Numbered from the stretch's first letter, positions 28,757 through 38,354 are shown. The stretch: DNA of 64,000 bases from Fen-671 sp963794745 (GCA_963794745.1 CAWCEZ010000005.1:62001-126000); one strand, 5' to 3'. Notes: generated by a model not told the origin, from the sequence alone. Numbers and translations are program-made.

Positions 28757-29595
28757 CTACCTCAAAAGAGCATCTGGCGTAATGGAAACTATGCCGCTCG
28801 CGCCGACAGCACGGATTCTCGCCGAGGTGACCCCAAAACGACGACGCCTCGACCACCAAGTGCACCGCCACGAGGTCGTCGCGCCCCGCCAGCGGTAGGA
28901 CGGTCGGGGCGGCCAGCCCGGGGAAGATGGAGACGAGCTTGTCCAGCTCGGCCCGCGGCAGGTGGAACATCACATATCGCTGCTGGCGGGCGTCCAGTGC
29001 CGCCCCGAGCCGGAGGGCCATGTCCTCTAGGCCGGCGCCGTCGCGCTGGACGAACAGGGCCTGGCAGTTTGTGATCGTGGCCAGCACGCGCAGGCGGTTC
29101 TGGCTGAGACTGGTGCCGGTTTCTCGCAGGTCGACGATGGCGTCCGCCATACCGGCGGCGCATACCCCCTCCAGTGCGCCACCCATTGTCACGACCGTGG
29201 TCGCCACCCCGCGGGCTTCGAACCAGGCACGTTGTCACCTTCGGCATGTGGGTGGCGATGACGGCGCCGGCGAGATCGTCCACCGAGGACCTCCCGTCGT
29301 CGTCCCGGCTGGCGACCACGAGCTGCGACAGGGCCACCCCGAGCGGGATCGTGGCCAGCTCCTCGAGCTTGTCCTCGAGCGCAATATCGGTAGAGATGAA
29401 CGCACCCTCCACACGCCCGGCGGCCAACCAGGCGGCGGCGTCACGGGGCCGCATCTCGATGAACTCGATGTCGTCGATGGTCACCCGAGCACTGGCGCCC
29501 CGGAACTTGGACGTGCTGTAGCCGGCCAAGTCGAGCAGCGCCATCACGTCGTCACGAAGCCGGCCCCGGGACGGCACGGCAACGCGTGCAGTCAC
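28757..29595 (-). CDS. hisG: ATP phosphoribosyltransferase HisG, two frameshifts
   Basis: HisG makes N1-(5-phospho-beta-D-ribosyl)-ATP from ATP and PRPP, the first step of histidine synthesis. The protein begins RVAVPSRGRLRDDVMALLDLAGY. After a +1 shift near 29228 it runs WFEARGVATTVVTMGGALEG and GMADAIVDLRETGTSL, the PRPP-binding and active-site region. The C-terminal regulatory domain includes FHLPRAELDKLVSIFPGL. A second shift near 28828 is needed for ARIRAVGASGIVSITPDALL and the stop. It is the long HisG form with a histidine-feedback domain. The GTG start overlaps the hisE stop in GTGA. Confidence 0.9.
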
Positions 29596-29876
29596 CTTCG
29601 CCGCCTTTGGAGCTCCGCGAGCACGGCATCGAAGCTGACGTCGCAGCTAACGAGGCCGACGAGGAGATGGAAGAAAAGGTCGGCCGCCTCAGCAACGACC
29701 CGTTCCTGGTCGGGCTCGCCTCGGCCAATCTCGAGGCAGACCTCGAAGGCCTCTTCCATGACCTTGCGTTGCACGAGCTCAGGATCGTTGAACAGTTCTG
29801 CCGAGTACGATCCCGCCGGTCTCTGAGCCCGACGTTGTCGGAGGACTTCCTCCAGTTCCTGGATCGCGCTTGCCAT
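29592..29876 (-). CDS. hisE: Phosphoribosyl-ATP pyrophosphatase HisE
   Basis: HisE hydrolyses phosphoribosyl-ATP to phosphoribosyl-AMP, the second step of histidine synthesis. The 94-residue all-helical protein shows ELEEVLRQRRAQRPAGSYSA, then VMEEAFEVCLEIGRGE and RVVAEAADLFFHLLVGLV, the Glu/Asp metal-binding helices of the MazG-like family. The last four bases (GTGA) overlap the start of hisG, so the pair is translationally coupled. Adjacent hisE-hisG genes are the usual arrangement in Actinomycetota. Confidence 0.92.
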   Translation of the reverse strand: MASAIQELEEVLRQRRAQRPAGSYSAELFNDPELVQRKVMEEAFEVCLEIGRGEPDQERVVAEAADLFFHLLVGLVSCDVSFDAVLAELQRRRR

Positions 29877-29954
29877 ACCCCTATCTTCGCCGATAGCCGG
29901 CCAGGGTTAGCCCGATTACCTGGTCGGCGCGGGCTGGCACTATTTTTCTCTCCT

Positions 29955-31328
29955 CTAAGGCGACACCCGGTAAACAACGGCCCGGCCCTTGGCGGCCACG
30001 ACGATGACGGCCGAGCCATCCGAGGCGGCCCTGGCATCGATGGCGGGGTACGAGTGCGCTCCCGATGCCCACGACACGCTGATGGCACATGTACCAGAGC
30101 TGCAGAGGGGCGCCTTGAAGTGCCCCGCCGGCGACAGCTCCCGGACCTTCAGGGTGCTCGGCGCGCCGTAGTCGCCCTCGGGGACCTCGTCGGTGACCAC
30201 GACCGTCGAGCCATCGGGCAGCGGTACGGCCCATGTCCCCGACGAGCCGTAGTAGGTGAACGCCGTCCGCCCGGCTGTCCCGAACGACGAGTCGATCTTG
30301 CCATTGCTACGGAAGCCGAGCGCAACACCTTTGCCGACAAGCTTGGGGGCCGGTGATTGGCACCCGGACGGTATGAGGTCACCGACTAGGGCGAAGGCAC
30401 CGCCGGGGCGGGGGTAGAGGGCCGTGCCTATCAGCACATAGCGAGCCGTGGCGCGCTCCAGCGAACTGCGCACGGTGGCGTCGAAGGTCTTGTCCAGGTG
30501 CCCACGCTCGTCAAGGCGAACAAGCACAGGCCCACCGCAGCCGGTGTACATCACGAACCCCATCACCAAAACCCCGCTGGTCCCTGGGAAGATCTCCGTG
30601 TCGTAGGAACCGTCCAGGGTCGGCAGCACAACCCAACCAGCGTCGCCGAAAGAGCGGTCCAGGGCGCCACTGGGGCTCAAGGCGCCCACGAAGTCCTCGA
30701 CGCAACAATGCGCGGTCCCATCGTTGCCGCCGAGGTAGATCAGCCCCGACGGGCCGAAAGCGAGCGAACTTATGGCGTACCCGGAGAACATCCCCGTGGG
30801 TGGTCTCGCCGGTGACTTCAGGCGTGCCCAACCGGCGTTGGCGAACCCGGTGTCGAGGCGGCCGTCCGCCAGTAGCCTGCCCACGACCAGGTCAGGGCCG
30901 ATGCCGCCACCGAGGAGGACCTTGCCGTCCGTGGTCGCCTCGATGACGTTGATGACCGCCGAGGTGGAATGCACGGCCAAGCCGACGGTGGCCGTCCCGT
31001 GCACGCCGAAGCCGTCGTCGGCTTGACAGTTGGGCAAGACCGCATGCAGGACGGTAACCAACTTGCCGGCTCTGACGTCCGAACCGCCGAGCACCAGGGT
31101 GCCGTCCGGCAGCTCGGTGTCGAGCAGCGAAGGCATCGGCCCAGTGACCTGCGGCGCCGGCACTTGGCACGAGGGCAGGGCGGTCGCTGTTGCGGCAACG
31201 GCGCTGGTGGCGGCGGGGGCCCCGGTGCCAACATCGGGCTGGGCCTGGCCACCGGCGAGCGGCCCGGAGATTGTCAGCGCGGTCAAAGCGCTGATCAGGC
31301 CAATCGAAAATAGACGCACAGTTGGCAC
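29955..31328 (-). CDS. Secreted delta-60-like repeat protein
   Basis: 457 residues with a signal peptide (RLFSIGLISALTALTISGPLAGG) and a Ala/Thr-rich linker. Repeats of about 60 residues contain phrases such as GRLDTGFANAGWA, GALDRSFGDAGWV and GKIDSSFGTAGRT, the hallmark of delta-60 repeats, which form a propeller-like fold. One CC pair (HCCVED) and several other cysteines suggest disulfides. It is divergent from an RCC1-type surface protein. The function is unknown; it may bind a surface partner. Confidence 0.75.
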   Translation of the reverse strand: MPTVRLFSIGLISALTALTISGPLAGGQAQPDVGTGAPAATSAVAATATALPSCQVPAPQVTGPMPSLLDTELPDGTLVLGGSDVRAGKLVTVLHAVLPNCQADDGFGVHGTATVGLAVHSTSAVINVIEATTDGKVLLGGGIGPDLVVGRLLADGRLDTGFANAGWARLKSPARPPTGMFSGYAISSLAFGPSGLIYLGGNDGTAHCCVEDFVGALSPSGALDRSFGDAGWVVLPTLDGSYDTEIFPGTSGVLVMGFVMYTGCGGPVLVRLDERGHLDKTFDATVRSSLERATARYVLIGTALYPRPGGAFALVGDLIPSGCQSPAPKLVGKGVALGFRSNGKIDSSFGTAGRTAFTYYGSSGTWAVPLPDGSTVVVTDEVPEGDYGAPSTLKVRELSPAGHFKAPLCSSGTCAISVSWASGAHSYPAIDARAASDGSAVIVVAAKGRAVVYRVSP

Positions 31329-31572
31329 CTCCCACTACTAGCAACCACTAGGAACGGCGTGTGGGTTCCCCGCTGCGCGCCGCGCTGAGCTACCTCCGGC
31401 TCTCTGAGTAGCGGGCGCCTCCCGCCGGTGACAGGGAGCCAACATCGCGCCGACGGCCGCGTGAACATCAGGTGTCTTCTGGCCAAGTTCCGATCTTTGC
31501 CCGACGCGTGTGCCAGCCTGGCGGCTTCGACACCGCTCGGGACTGCTGAGCTAGGACTGCGAGGCAAAGGCA
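31329..31572. other. Divergent intergenic region, possible structured leader
   Basis: A gap of 244 bases between two divergent secreted-protein genes. It holds GC-rich self-complementary stretches such as CTACCTCCGG followed by GAGTAGCGGGCGCCTCCCGCC, which could fold on the plus-strand leader of the RCC1-type gene. No riboswitch class is matched with confidence. The region must also hold both promoters. Confidence 0.35.
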
Positions 31573-33112
31573 ATGCTGAAGAGACCGCCCGGCACTGGTT
31601 GGCGTCGCGCCAAACCGGTGGCGGCGAGAATTGGCACATCCCCCGCCCTGAGAGCCGGCCGGACCGGCCGCCGCCCGGCGCGAGGAGCGGCCCAACGGGT
31701 AGTCGGCGCGTTGGTCGCCGCGACGTGCCTGCTCACAACTGCCGGCGCGCCCTCTGCGTCAGCCACCATCCCCACCACCACGAGCCCCGCCACCGCGAGC
31801 TCCACCGCCCTTTACGCCTGGGGTAGCAACTCCTACGGGGAGCTCGGCGACGCTACGACAGACGACCAGGTAACTCCCGAACTGAGCACGCTGGCCCCTG
31901 GCGTTGTACCCACGGCCATCTCTGCCGGTGTCGGGTTCGCCTTGGCGATCGGGTCCGACTCCAACCTGTACGCGTGGGGCACCGGCTATCTCGGAGACGG
32001 CTCCGACACGCCCGAGAACAGTCCCGAAAGGATCACCCTCGCAGCCGGCGTGGGCCCAACAGCCATCTCTGCCGGCGGGGACGACTTCAGCTTGGCGATC
32101 GGGTCCGACGGCAACCTTTATGCCTGGGGTAGCGACCTCGAAGGTCAGCTCGGCGATGGCAGCGCGAGCGGGGACGTGCAGAGCCCCGAAGGCATTACGC
32201 TCGCCCCCGGTGTCACGCCGACAGCGATCTCGGCGGGCTACAGCAGCAGTTTGGCCATCGGCTCCAATGGCGCGCTGTACGCATGGGGCAGCAATGGCAC
32301 CGGCGAACTCGGCGACGGCAGCACGGTCGACCAGGACCGCCCTGAGGCCATCACCCTCCCAACGGGCGTAAAACCCGTTGGGATTGCAGAGGGAAATGGT
32401 GCGAGCTATGCGATCGGCTCTGACGGCGACCTCTACGCCTGGGGCGATAACCAGTTCGGTCAGCTAGGGGTAAATAGCGCCACCGGCCCGGACACTTGTG
32501 GCGACGACGCCCACGCTTGTGCCACTTCCCCGGTGGCAGTCACCGTGAACGTGGGCACCAACCAAGTATCCGCAGTGGGCCCCATTGCAGGCCACCGCGG
32601 TGGCGGCGAGCCAAGACAACTGGGGGGCCGTCGCGATCGGCTCCGACGGCATCCTTTATGGCTGGGGGTTGAATTTCTCCTGTGGCGCCGGGCAACTACC
32701 CGTTGAGTACAGCCCACAGGTGATCAGCTTGGGCGCCGGCGTTCGCCCGACCGCCATATCCGCCAGCGAGTGCGACGACTACGCCATCGGCAGCGACGGC
32801 AACCTCTACGGCTGGGGCTGGAACGTCAACGGTGAGCTGGGCGACGGCACAACTAGCCCCGACACCAATCCCGAAAAAATAACACTGGGCACCGGAATTA
32901 CCCCGACCGCCATCGCAGCCAACTACAACTACGCACTTTCGATCGGCACGACGAACGCTCCGGTGGCGGCGATACCCGAGGTGAACGTGCCGCCCACCGG
33001 GCTCCCCGAAGCACCACTAACCGTTGGCCTACCTGTTGCGGCTGTGGCAATCCTCGTCGGGGGTTTGTTCATCGCCCGCCGCAGGGCACGTCGGACATCG
33101 CCGGCCAACTAA
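31573..33112 (+). CDS. RCC1-repeat surface protein (copy 1), one frameshift
   Basis: A secreted RCC1-type beta-propeller of about 513 codons. A basic leader and hydrophobic segment (VVGALVAATCLLTTAGAPSASA) form the signal. About seven repeats follow, each with 'LYAWGSNxxGELGDG' and 'PTAISAGxxFALAIGSD'. A +1 shift near 32565 is needed to read from DTCGDDAHAC through PQWAPLQATAVAASQDNWG, as the paralogue shows. The C-terminus has a transmembrane helix and a basic tail (FIARRRARR), so it is likely anchored with the propeller outside. A paralogue starts at 34401. Confidence 0.85.
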
Positions 33113-33123
33113 CACCTCCCGGT

Positions 33124-33174
33124 CACGGCGCTCGCTTCACGGCGCTCGCTTCACGGCGCTCGCTTCACGGCGCT
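33124..33174. repeat. 14-bp tandem repeat, about 3.6 copies
   Basis: Three exact copies of CACGGCGCTCGCTT (33124-33137, 33138-33151, 33152-33165) plus a partial copy. They lie between the converging RCC1-type and GNAT genes. No terminator-like stem and T run accompanies them. Confidence 0.85.
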
Positions 33175-33188
33175 GAGCCACGGCTTGG

Positions 33189-33677
33189 TCAGAGCTTTAC
33201 GAGGTTGATGTCGAACAGCGCTCCCTGACGCCCCCCGACCTCAGTTGGTGCGACATAAGCGAACCCAGCCTTGAGAAGGACCCTTTGCGATGCGACGTTC
33301 TCATTGCTCGCAGCCGCCGTGAGGGTCAGTAACCCGAGTTCCTCACGGGCGACCCGGCACAGCGCCCGCAGTCCCGACGTCGCCACACCTTGGCCAGAGG
33401 CTCGCTCGGCAACCCGGTAACCGACCCTGGCCGTTCCGTCCAAGATGTCGTAGAGATTGAAGCGGCCCACCACCGCACCGAGTTGATCAACGAGCACGTA
33501 GAAGGCGCCAGTGCCGCCCTCCTGCTCGGCTATCAGGTCTCGGTGCCGCTGCGAGAACTCCCCGAAGAAGCAGTCGCCTCTGTCACCGATCGACTTGGCG
33601 AAGTAGGCGCGATTGCTCCTCTCAAACGCGAGGAGAGCTTCCTCATGCTCGGGGCTGACGAGCTGCAACTGGAGCAC
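33189..33677 (-). CDS. GNAT acetyltransferase (RimJ/RimI-like)
   Basis: 162 residues. YRVAERASGQGVATSGLRAL is the acetyl-CoA binding loop and helix, and LTAAASNENVASQRVLLKAGF is the classic second motif. The N-terminus (PEHEEALLAFERSNRAYF) resembles ribosomal-protein-alanine acetyltransferases. The target is unknown. It converges with the first RCC1-type gene and lies close behind another GNAT gene on the same strand. Confidence 0.85.
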   Translation of the reverse strand: MLQLQLVSPEHEEALLAFERSNRAYFAKSIGDRGDCFFGEFSQRHRDLIAEQEGGTGAFYVLVDQLGAVVGRFNLYDILDGTARVGYRVAERASGQGVATSGLRALCRVAREELGLLTLTAAASNENVASQRVLLKAGFAYVAPTEVGGRQGALFDINLVKL

Positions 33678-33689
33678 CCGCCGAGCGTA

Positions 33690-34244
33690 TTAGTCGGCGG
33701 GCGCCGCGCGTGGCACGCGGTAGAGCACGTGGGGCCGGAGGGGATGGCCTTCGGCGATGTTCGGGTGGTCGAAATCGTCGGCTTCGTTGTGGGACATGCC
33801 AAGGCGCTCCATGACCCGACGTGAGCGCACGTTGACCACCGAAGTGAACGAGACGATCTCGCCCATACCGAGGGGGCCGAACCCGAACTGGAGCGCAGCG
33901 GCGCCCGCCTCGGTCGCGTAGCCCAGGCCCCAAAATGGGCGCGCCAACCTCCACCCCACCTCGACTCCGGGCGCGAACGGCAGCTGGGCGGGGACACCGT
34001 GAAGCCCCACGAAACCGATGAAGGCGCCCGTCGAGAGCTCCTCGACGGCCCAGGGGCAATGACCGCTCTGCTCGAGCTCGGCTTGGAACCTGTCAACGAG
34101 GGCGTCGCTCTCAGCGGCCGACCGCCGGCTGGGGAAGAACTCCATGACAACGGGGTCATCGTTCATAGCGGCAAAAGGTGCCCGGTCCTGTGGGCGCCAG
34201 CTCCGCAGGGCAAGGCGCGCCGTCTCGAGCCTGAACTCCCCCAC
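33690..34244 (-). CDS. GNAT acetyltransferase (RimJ/RimL-like)
   Basis: 184 residues starting with GTG at 34244. FRLETARLALRSWRPQDRAP is typical of RimJ/RimL-type GNATs, as are VEVGWRLARPFWGLGYATEA (acetyl-CoA loop) and TSVVNVRSRRVMERLGM. The C-terminus (HPLRPHVLYRV) is the standard last strand. The stop lies 13 bases before the start of the next GNAT gene, so the two are probably an operon. The two proteins are only distantly alike. Confidence 0.88.
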   Translation of the reverse strand: MGEFRLETARLALRSWRPQDRAPFAAMNDDPVVMEFFPSRRSAAESDALVDRFQAELEQSGHCPWAVEELSTGAFIGFVGLHGVPAQLPFAPGVEVGWRLARPFWGLGYATEAGAAALQFGFGPLGMGEIVSFTSVVNVRSRRVMERLGMSHNEADDFDHPNIAEGHPLRPHVLYRVPRAAPAD

Positions 34245-34400
34245 TCAGCTACGGTACCCGCGCCCGCGTCCGATGACATGGATGCAACGCTGCGCGAACG
34301 CGCGGGTGAACTTCAAGTGTGTAGTAAGCATGCTTTGATGTTGTCCCGGCGCCCGTGGAACCTGGCGTCATGCTCAGGGCTGAGGACTCGAGGACAAGGT

Positions 34401-35933
34401 ATGTCGGAAAAGCTGCTCGGCACAGGTTGGCCTCGCGCCGAAGCGCTGGCCCCTCGTGCGGCCTTGGCCACGAAGGCGGCGGTGGCCCACGCCGGGCTTC
34501 GCACAGCCCGAGGGCTGCTGATCGCTCTGCTCGCTTCGACTGCCTTGGTGGCAACAATGGGTGTGACCTCTGCTTCAGCCGCGGGCCCACGCGTCCTGTA
34601 TGCCTGGGGCAGCAACAATTACGGCCAGCTCGGGGACCGCACGGCGAAGGTCCAGCTAAGGCCGGGACAGACCACCCTGGCCCCTGGGGTGGCCCCGGTA
34701 GCCGTATCTGCCGGCGTCGGGTTCAGCTTGGCAATCGGTTCCGATCGGAACCTGTACGCCTGGGGCACCGGCTATTTGGGCGACGGATCAGGTAAAGCTG
34801 ACTTCACCCCGAAAGTCATTACCCTCGCCCCTGCTGTCACGCCAAAAGCTATCTCCGCCGGTGGCGACGACTTCAGTTTGGCGATCGGCTCCAACGGCAA
34901 GCTTTACGCCTGGGGAAGCAACCGCGACGGCCAGCTCGGGGACGGCAACACGAACGATAACGTAGAGAGCCCCGAAGTTGTCAGCCTCGCTCCCGATGTG
35001 GCCCCGACGGCGATCTCCGCCGGTTACAGCAGCAGCTTGGCGATCGGCTCTAACGGCGACCTTTACGCCTGGGGGAGCAATGGCACTGGTCAGCTCGGCG
35101 ACGGGACGACTACCAACCACGACACCCCCGAGGTGGTAACCCTGCCAACGGGCGTGGGACCGAAGGCGATTTCTGAAGGCAACGGTGTCAGCTACGTGAT
35201 CGGCTCCGACGGCAACCTGTACGCGTGGGGCGACAACCAGTTCGGCCAGCTCGGAGATGACACGGACAACGGCCCGGTCTCGTGTGGTGCCAGCAACGTC
35301 CCGTGTTCCACGGCTCCTGTTGGTGTAACCGTCAACATGGGCAGTTCTCAATTTCCCGAGTGGGGCACCTTTCAGGCCACTGCGGTAACCGCAAGCCAAG
35401 AGAATTGGGGGGTCTTGGCGATCGGCGCCGACGGCAACCTTTACTCTTGGGGGCTCAACTACTCATGCGGCGCCGGGCAACTTCCCGATGAGCTCAGCCC
35501 GCAGGCGGTCACCCTGCCCGTGGGAGTGACCCCGACGGCTATTTCCGCCGGCGAGTGCGACGACTACGCGCTCGGCTCCAACGGCGGCCTGTACGGCTGG
35601 GGCTGGAACATCGATAGGGAGCTTGGGGACGGCGCCACGACGCCCGAAACCAAGCCCCAAGAAATTCGGTTGGGCCGGTACGTTAGCCCGACTGCCATCG
35701 CTGCCAACTACAACTTTGCCCTCGCGATCGCCACGGACAACACGCCGCCGGTGCCGGCGCGCAAGAAGGCCCCGGCCGGCGGGAAAGGCGGAGCGGGCGG
35801 GACCCTGCTCGCGATTGGCCTCGTAGCCGCGGCCCTGGCGGCGGCGATCCTCGGCGGGGCCTTGTTCGTCGCCCGCCGCCGCAGCAGTCGTCCGTCCCCG
35901 CCTAGTGGACCACCCGTCGCCCCGCCTAGTTGA
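34401..35933 (+). CDS. RCC1-repeat surface protein (copy 2)
   Basis: 510 residues, intact. The ATG at 34401 is preferred over an upstream start because GAGGA lies eight bases before it and the signal peptide (GLLIALLASTALVATMGVTSASA) follows soon. About seven RCC1 repeats follow, with LYAWGSNxxGQLGDG units and SLAIGSDxNLYAWG. A cysteine-bearing block (CGASNVPC, YSCGAG, GECDDY) is shared with copy 1. A Gly/Lys linker, a transmembrane helix and a basic tail (VARRRSSRP) end the protein. It is probably membrane-anchored outside the cell. Confidence 0.88.
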   Translation: MSEKLLGTGWPRAEALAPRAALATKAAVAHAGLRTARGLLIALLASTALVATMGVTSASAAGPRVLYAWGSNNYGQLGDRTAKVQLRPGQTTLAPGVAPVAVSAGVGFSLAIGSDRNLYAWGTGYLGDGSGKADFTPKVITLAPAVTPKAISAGGDDFSLAIGSNGKLYAWGSNRDGQLGDGNTNDNVESPEVVSLAPDVAPTAISAGYSSSLAIGSNGDLYAWGSNGTGQLGDGTTTNHDTPEVVTLPTGVGPKAISEGNGVSYVIGSDGNLYAWGDNQFGQLGDDTDNGPVSCGASNVPCSTAPVGVTVNMGSSQFPEWGTFQATAVTASQENWGVLAIGADGNLYSWGLNYSCGAGQLPDELSPQAVTLPVGVTPTAISAGECDDYALGSNGGLYGWGWNIDRELGDGATTPETKPQEIRLGRYVSPTAIAANYNFALAIATDNTPPVPARKKAPAGGKGGAGGTLLAIGLVAAALAAAILGGALFVARRRSSRPSPPSGPPVAPPS

Positions 35934-35992
35934 CAGCCCCCGCCCCGTTGGTCGACCCTCCACGGGTTTATCGGTAAAGATGGCGATGTCCT

Positions 35993-36553
35993 ATGGCCCA
36001 GCTCATCTATTCGGCGATCGCCTCTCTTGACGGTTATATCGAAGATGGAAAGGGCAACTTCGACTGGGCCGCCCCTGATGAGGAAGTGTTCAGTTTCATA
36101 AACGAGCTGGAACGGCCCGTCGGGACATACCTCTATGGGCGCCGGATGTACGAGACGATGGCCTACTGGGAGACCGCCCATATGCTCCCAGACCAGACGA
36201 ATGCAGAACGCGAATTCACGGAAATCTGGCAAGCCGCGGAAAAGGTCGTTTACTCCCGGGCACTCGAGCCAGTCTCGAGCGCCAAGGTACGGACCGAACG
36301 AAATTTCGACGCTGAGGCGGTCCGGCGGCTGAAGGCGGCCTCCGAGCACGACATGACTGTCGGAGGGGCAAACTTGGCTGCTCAGGCAATCAAGGCGGGG
36401 CTCGTCGACGAGCTTCAAGTCTTCGTAGTCCCCTTCGTCGTAGGAGGGGGCAAGGCCTGGCTCCCTGACGGCCTACGCAGCGCTCTCGAGCTGGTCGACG
36501 TGCGGCGCTTCGCCGGTGGTGTGGTTTACCTGAGGTACCGTCGCGCATCTTGA
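35993..36553 (+). CDS. Dihydrofolate-reductase-like (RibD C-terminal) protein
   Basis: 186 residues of the DHFR/RibD-C fold. LIYSAIASLDGYIEDGKGNFDW at the start, YLYGRRMYETM in the middle, and DMTVGGANLAAQAIKAGLVDELQ then VPFVVGGGKAWLP near the end are the usual NADPH-binding and structural motifs. Relatives of this stand-alone type are reductases of unclear substrate. The stop overlaps the possible TTG start of the next gene by a few bases. Confidence 0.88.
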   Translation: MAQLIYSAIASLDGYIEDGKGNFDWAAPDEEVFSFINELERPVGTYLYGRRMYETMAYWETAHMLPDQTNAEREFTEIWQAAEKVVYSRALEPVSSAKVRTERNFDAEAVRRLKAASEHDMTVGGANLAAQAIKAGLVDELQVFVVPFVVGGGKAWLPDGLRSALELVDVRRFAGGVVYLRYRRAS

Positions 36554-36579
36554 GGCGCCAACGTCTTAGTCTTTCGGGC

Positions 36580-38241
36580 ATGGTCCCCGGAGAAAGCCGA
36601 GTTGCAGTCTTCAAATCTTTGTTCACAGCGGCAGCGCTCATTGCCATGTTCCCTGTAGCCATTACGGCCATCGGTCAGCGCGCTCCCCAGGCGCGCGCTG
36701 CGGTCGCGCCCGTAGAGGCGGTCCTTACCTCGTCGTCCGATGTCACAACCACAGCAGCGTGCACAGTCGCTGACTTCGACCAGGCGGCGGGCAAAGCAGC
36801 CGCTACGGGCTTTACTCGCGTCGAGTGCGCGCAAGGTTGGGGCTTGGCCGCCGGGCCTAGGTACCTCGACCTGTTCCGCCAAAAGCTAGGGCGTTGGGCG
36901 GTCGTGAGCACGGGGTCGCCCGATGGCCTCGCTTCTTGGGCCCCAGGTGAGTTTGCCGGCATCGGCATTAGCCCCACGCTGCTCGAACAGCTCGCGCGAC
37001 CGTTCTGGACCTCGGTCCTACAGCTGGTCGACGCTGGGGCTCTAGCCGATCAGCTAGCCGAGCACGAGACGGCCCTGAAGGCGACCGGGTCGTACCTGTC
37101 GAGCCCCGTCCTACGAACCGGCGGCCAGGCCTGGTTCGTCCTGTCGGGAGCCGACAGCGCCGAGTCGGACAACCCGGGCGCCGGCGCCAGCCCCTACCCC
37201 AACGGGACGGTCACGGTCTACCGATGGTTGGCTGCGGGCTGGGCCAAGCAGGGCGTAGCAAGCGGATATGTAGGCCCGATCGGCGGGTGCTGCGGTATTG
37301 CGGCCGTCTTTCTCACCGGGTCCCACGACCCCGACTTCGCCTTGACTGGAGGGGGTGCAGCTGACACGCTCTGGCTCTCGGTCGTGTCTGATGTCAGCGG
37401 CCACTGGCAGCTCGTACCGTTCGAGTACGGCTACTCGGACAGCACGGTGGTAAACGGCGACCCAGCCGCCCACGGGGTCTACACCGAGGTCGACGCCAGC
37501 AGCAGCGCCGCCGGGCCGACGACGGGGCTCTACGAGACCTACCAAAGCGGTATGTTCCGCCCGGCCAAGCCCCCCGGCAGCGCGCCGCCCTGCAGCTTGT
37601 CGGCACTTCAGATGGCGGCTGACCCCGGGGAACTGGAAGTGCTGGACCTCACCAAGTTCGCCTGTGCTGATGGCTGGGCCTTGGCGGAGGGCACCGGGGC
37701 CGGCTTCACGGGCCAGGTAGTCGGTCTGTTCAACGCCTACAAGTCCAATTGGAGCGCCGTCGAGCTCGACAACGGGAACAGTCTCGGCTCGGATCCGGGC
37801 ATCTACGACATTCCCCTTTCTCTCCTTCAAGAGTTGGCCGCCGGGTTGGGACCACAGCTGCGCCCGGCACTGGCGACGGCCGCGCTGATCGAGTCGCCCG
37901 CAATGGGCGGGTACCTGTACGTGGACGGCGTCATCACGGCTGACAATGCGCAGTGGTACGTCGCTGAGAAACCGGTCGGGAGCGCTGCAACGCCCGGGGC
38001 CGACGCTTCGGTGTACAGGTGGTCCGGAACGGCTTGGGTGAAGCAGGGCCAAGTGGACAAGGTCCCGACATCGCTCAACTATTTCCAGGCGGCCTCGGGT
38101 GGCTGGTTCGAGGCAGTGGCGTTCCCTGGCACCGCAACGCCCGCGTTCACAATGCAGGGCCCAAGCTCGTTGGCCGACCACGTGCTGACCGACGCGGGAG
38201 GGACGTGGCACGTGGCGCCACTACCTTCCGGAGCGGGATGA
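36580..38241 (+). CDS. Secreted protein with two copies of a Cys-containing domain
   Basis: About 553 residues after the ATG at 36580; a TTG at 36550 overlapping the previous stop is the alternative. The signal helix (LFTAAALIAMFPVAITAI) is followed by domain A, with CTVADFDQAA, RVECAQGWGLAAG and the long strand-rich part. Domain B starts near residue 350, with CSLSALQMAAD, KFACADGWALAEG. Both domains have a Cys-Cys pair and 'GWALA', then 'LLEQLA'/'LLQELA', so the protein arose by duplication. No catalytic motif is recognised. Confidence 0.7.
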   Translation: MVPGESRVAVFKSLFTAAALIAMFPVAITAIGQRAPQARAAVAPVEAVLTSSSDVTTTAACTVADFDQAAGKAAATGFTRVECAQGWGLAAGPRYLDLFRQKLGRWAVVSTGSPDGLASWAPGEFAGIGISPTLLEQLARPFWTSVLQLVDAGALADQLAEHETALKATGSYLSSPVLRTGGQAWFVLSGADSAESDNPGAGASPYPNGTVTVYRWLAAGWAKQGVASGYVGPIGGCCGIAAVFLTGSHDPDFALTGGGAADTLWLSVVSDVSGHWQLVPFEYGYSDSTVVNGDPAAHGVYTEVDASSSAAGPTTGLYETYQSGMFRPAKPPGSAPPCSLSALQMAADPGELEVLDLTKFACADGWALAEGTGAGFTGQVVGLFNAYKSNWSAVELDNGNSLGSDPGIYDIPLSLLQELAAGLGPQLRPALATAALIESPAMGGYLYVDGVITADNAQWYVAEKPVGSAATPGADASVYRWSGTAWVKQGQVDKVPTSLNYFQAASGGWFEAVAFPGTATPAFTMQGPSSLADHVLTDAGGTWHVAPLPSGAG

Positions 38242-38277
38242 GCCAGCCGGCTGAGCCAGCCCGCTGAGCCGGCCGGC
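38239..38277. repeat. Three 13-bp tandem repeats at a gene end
   Basis: Units TGAGCCAGCCGGC, TGAGCCAGCCCGC and TGAGCCGGCCGGC directly follow each other, starting in the stop codon of the secreted-domain gene. Each unit begins with TGA, which gives extra stop codons. Confidence 0.65.
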
Positions 38278-38354
38278 CGCCGCTCGAGCGACCCCTTGCA
38301 ATTCGAGGACCGAAGCGTAAGAGTGGGCTTTGGCGAACTAGCGGAGGTAGATCC

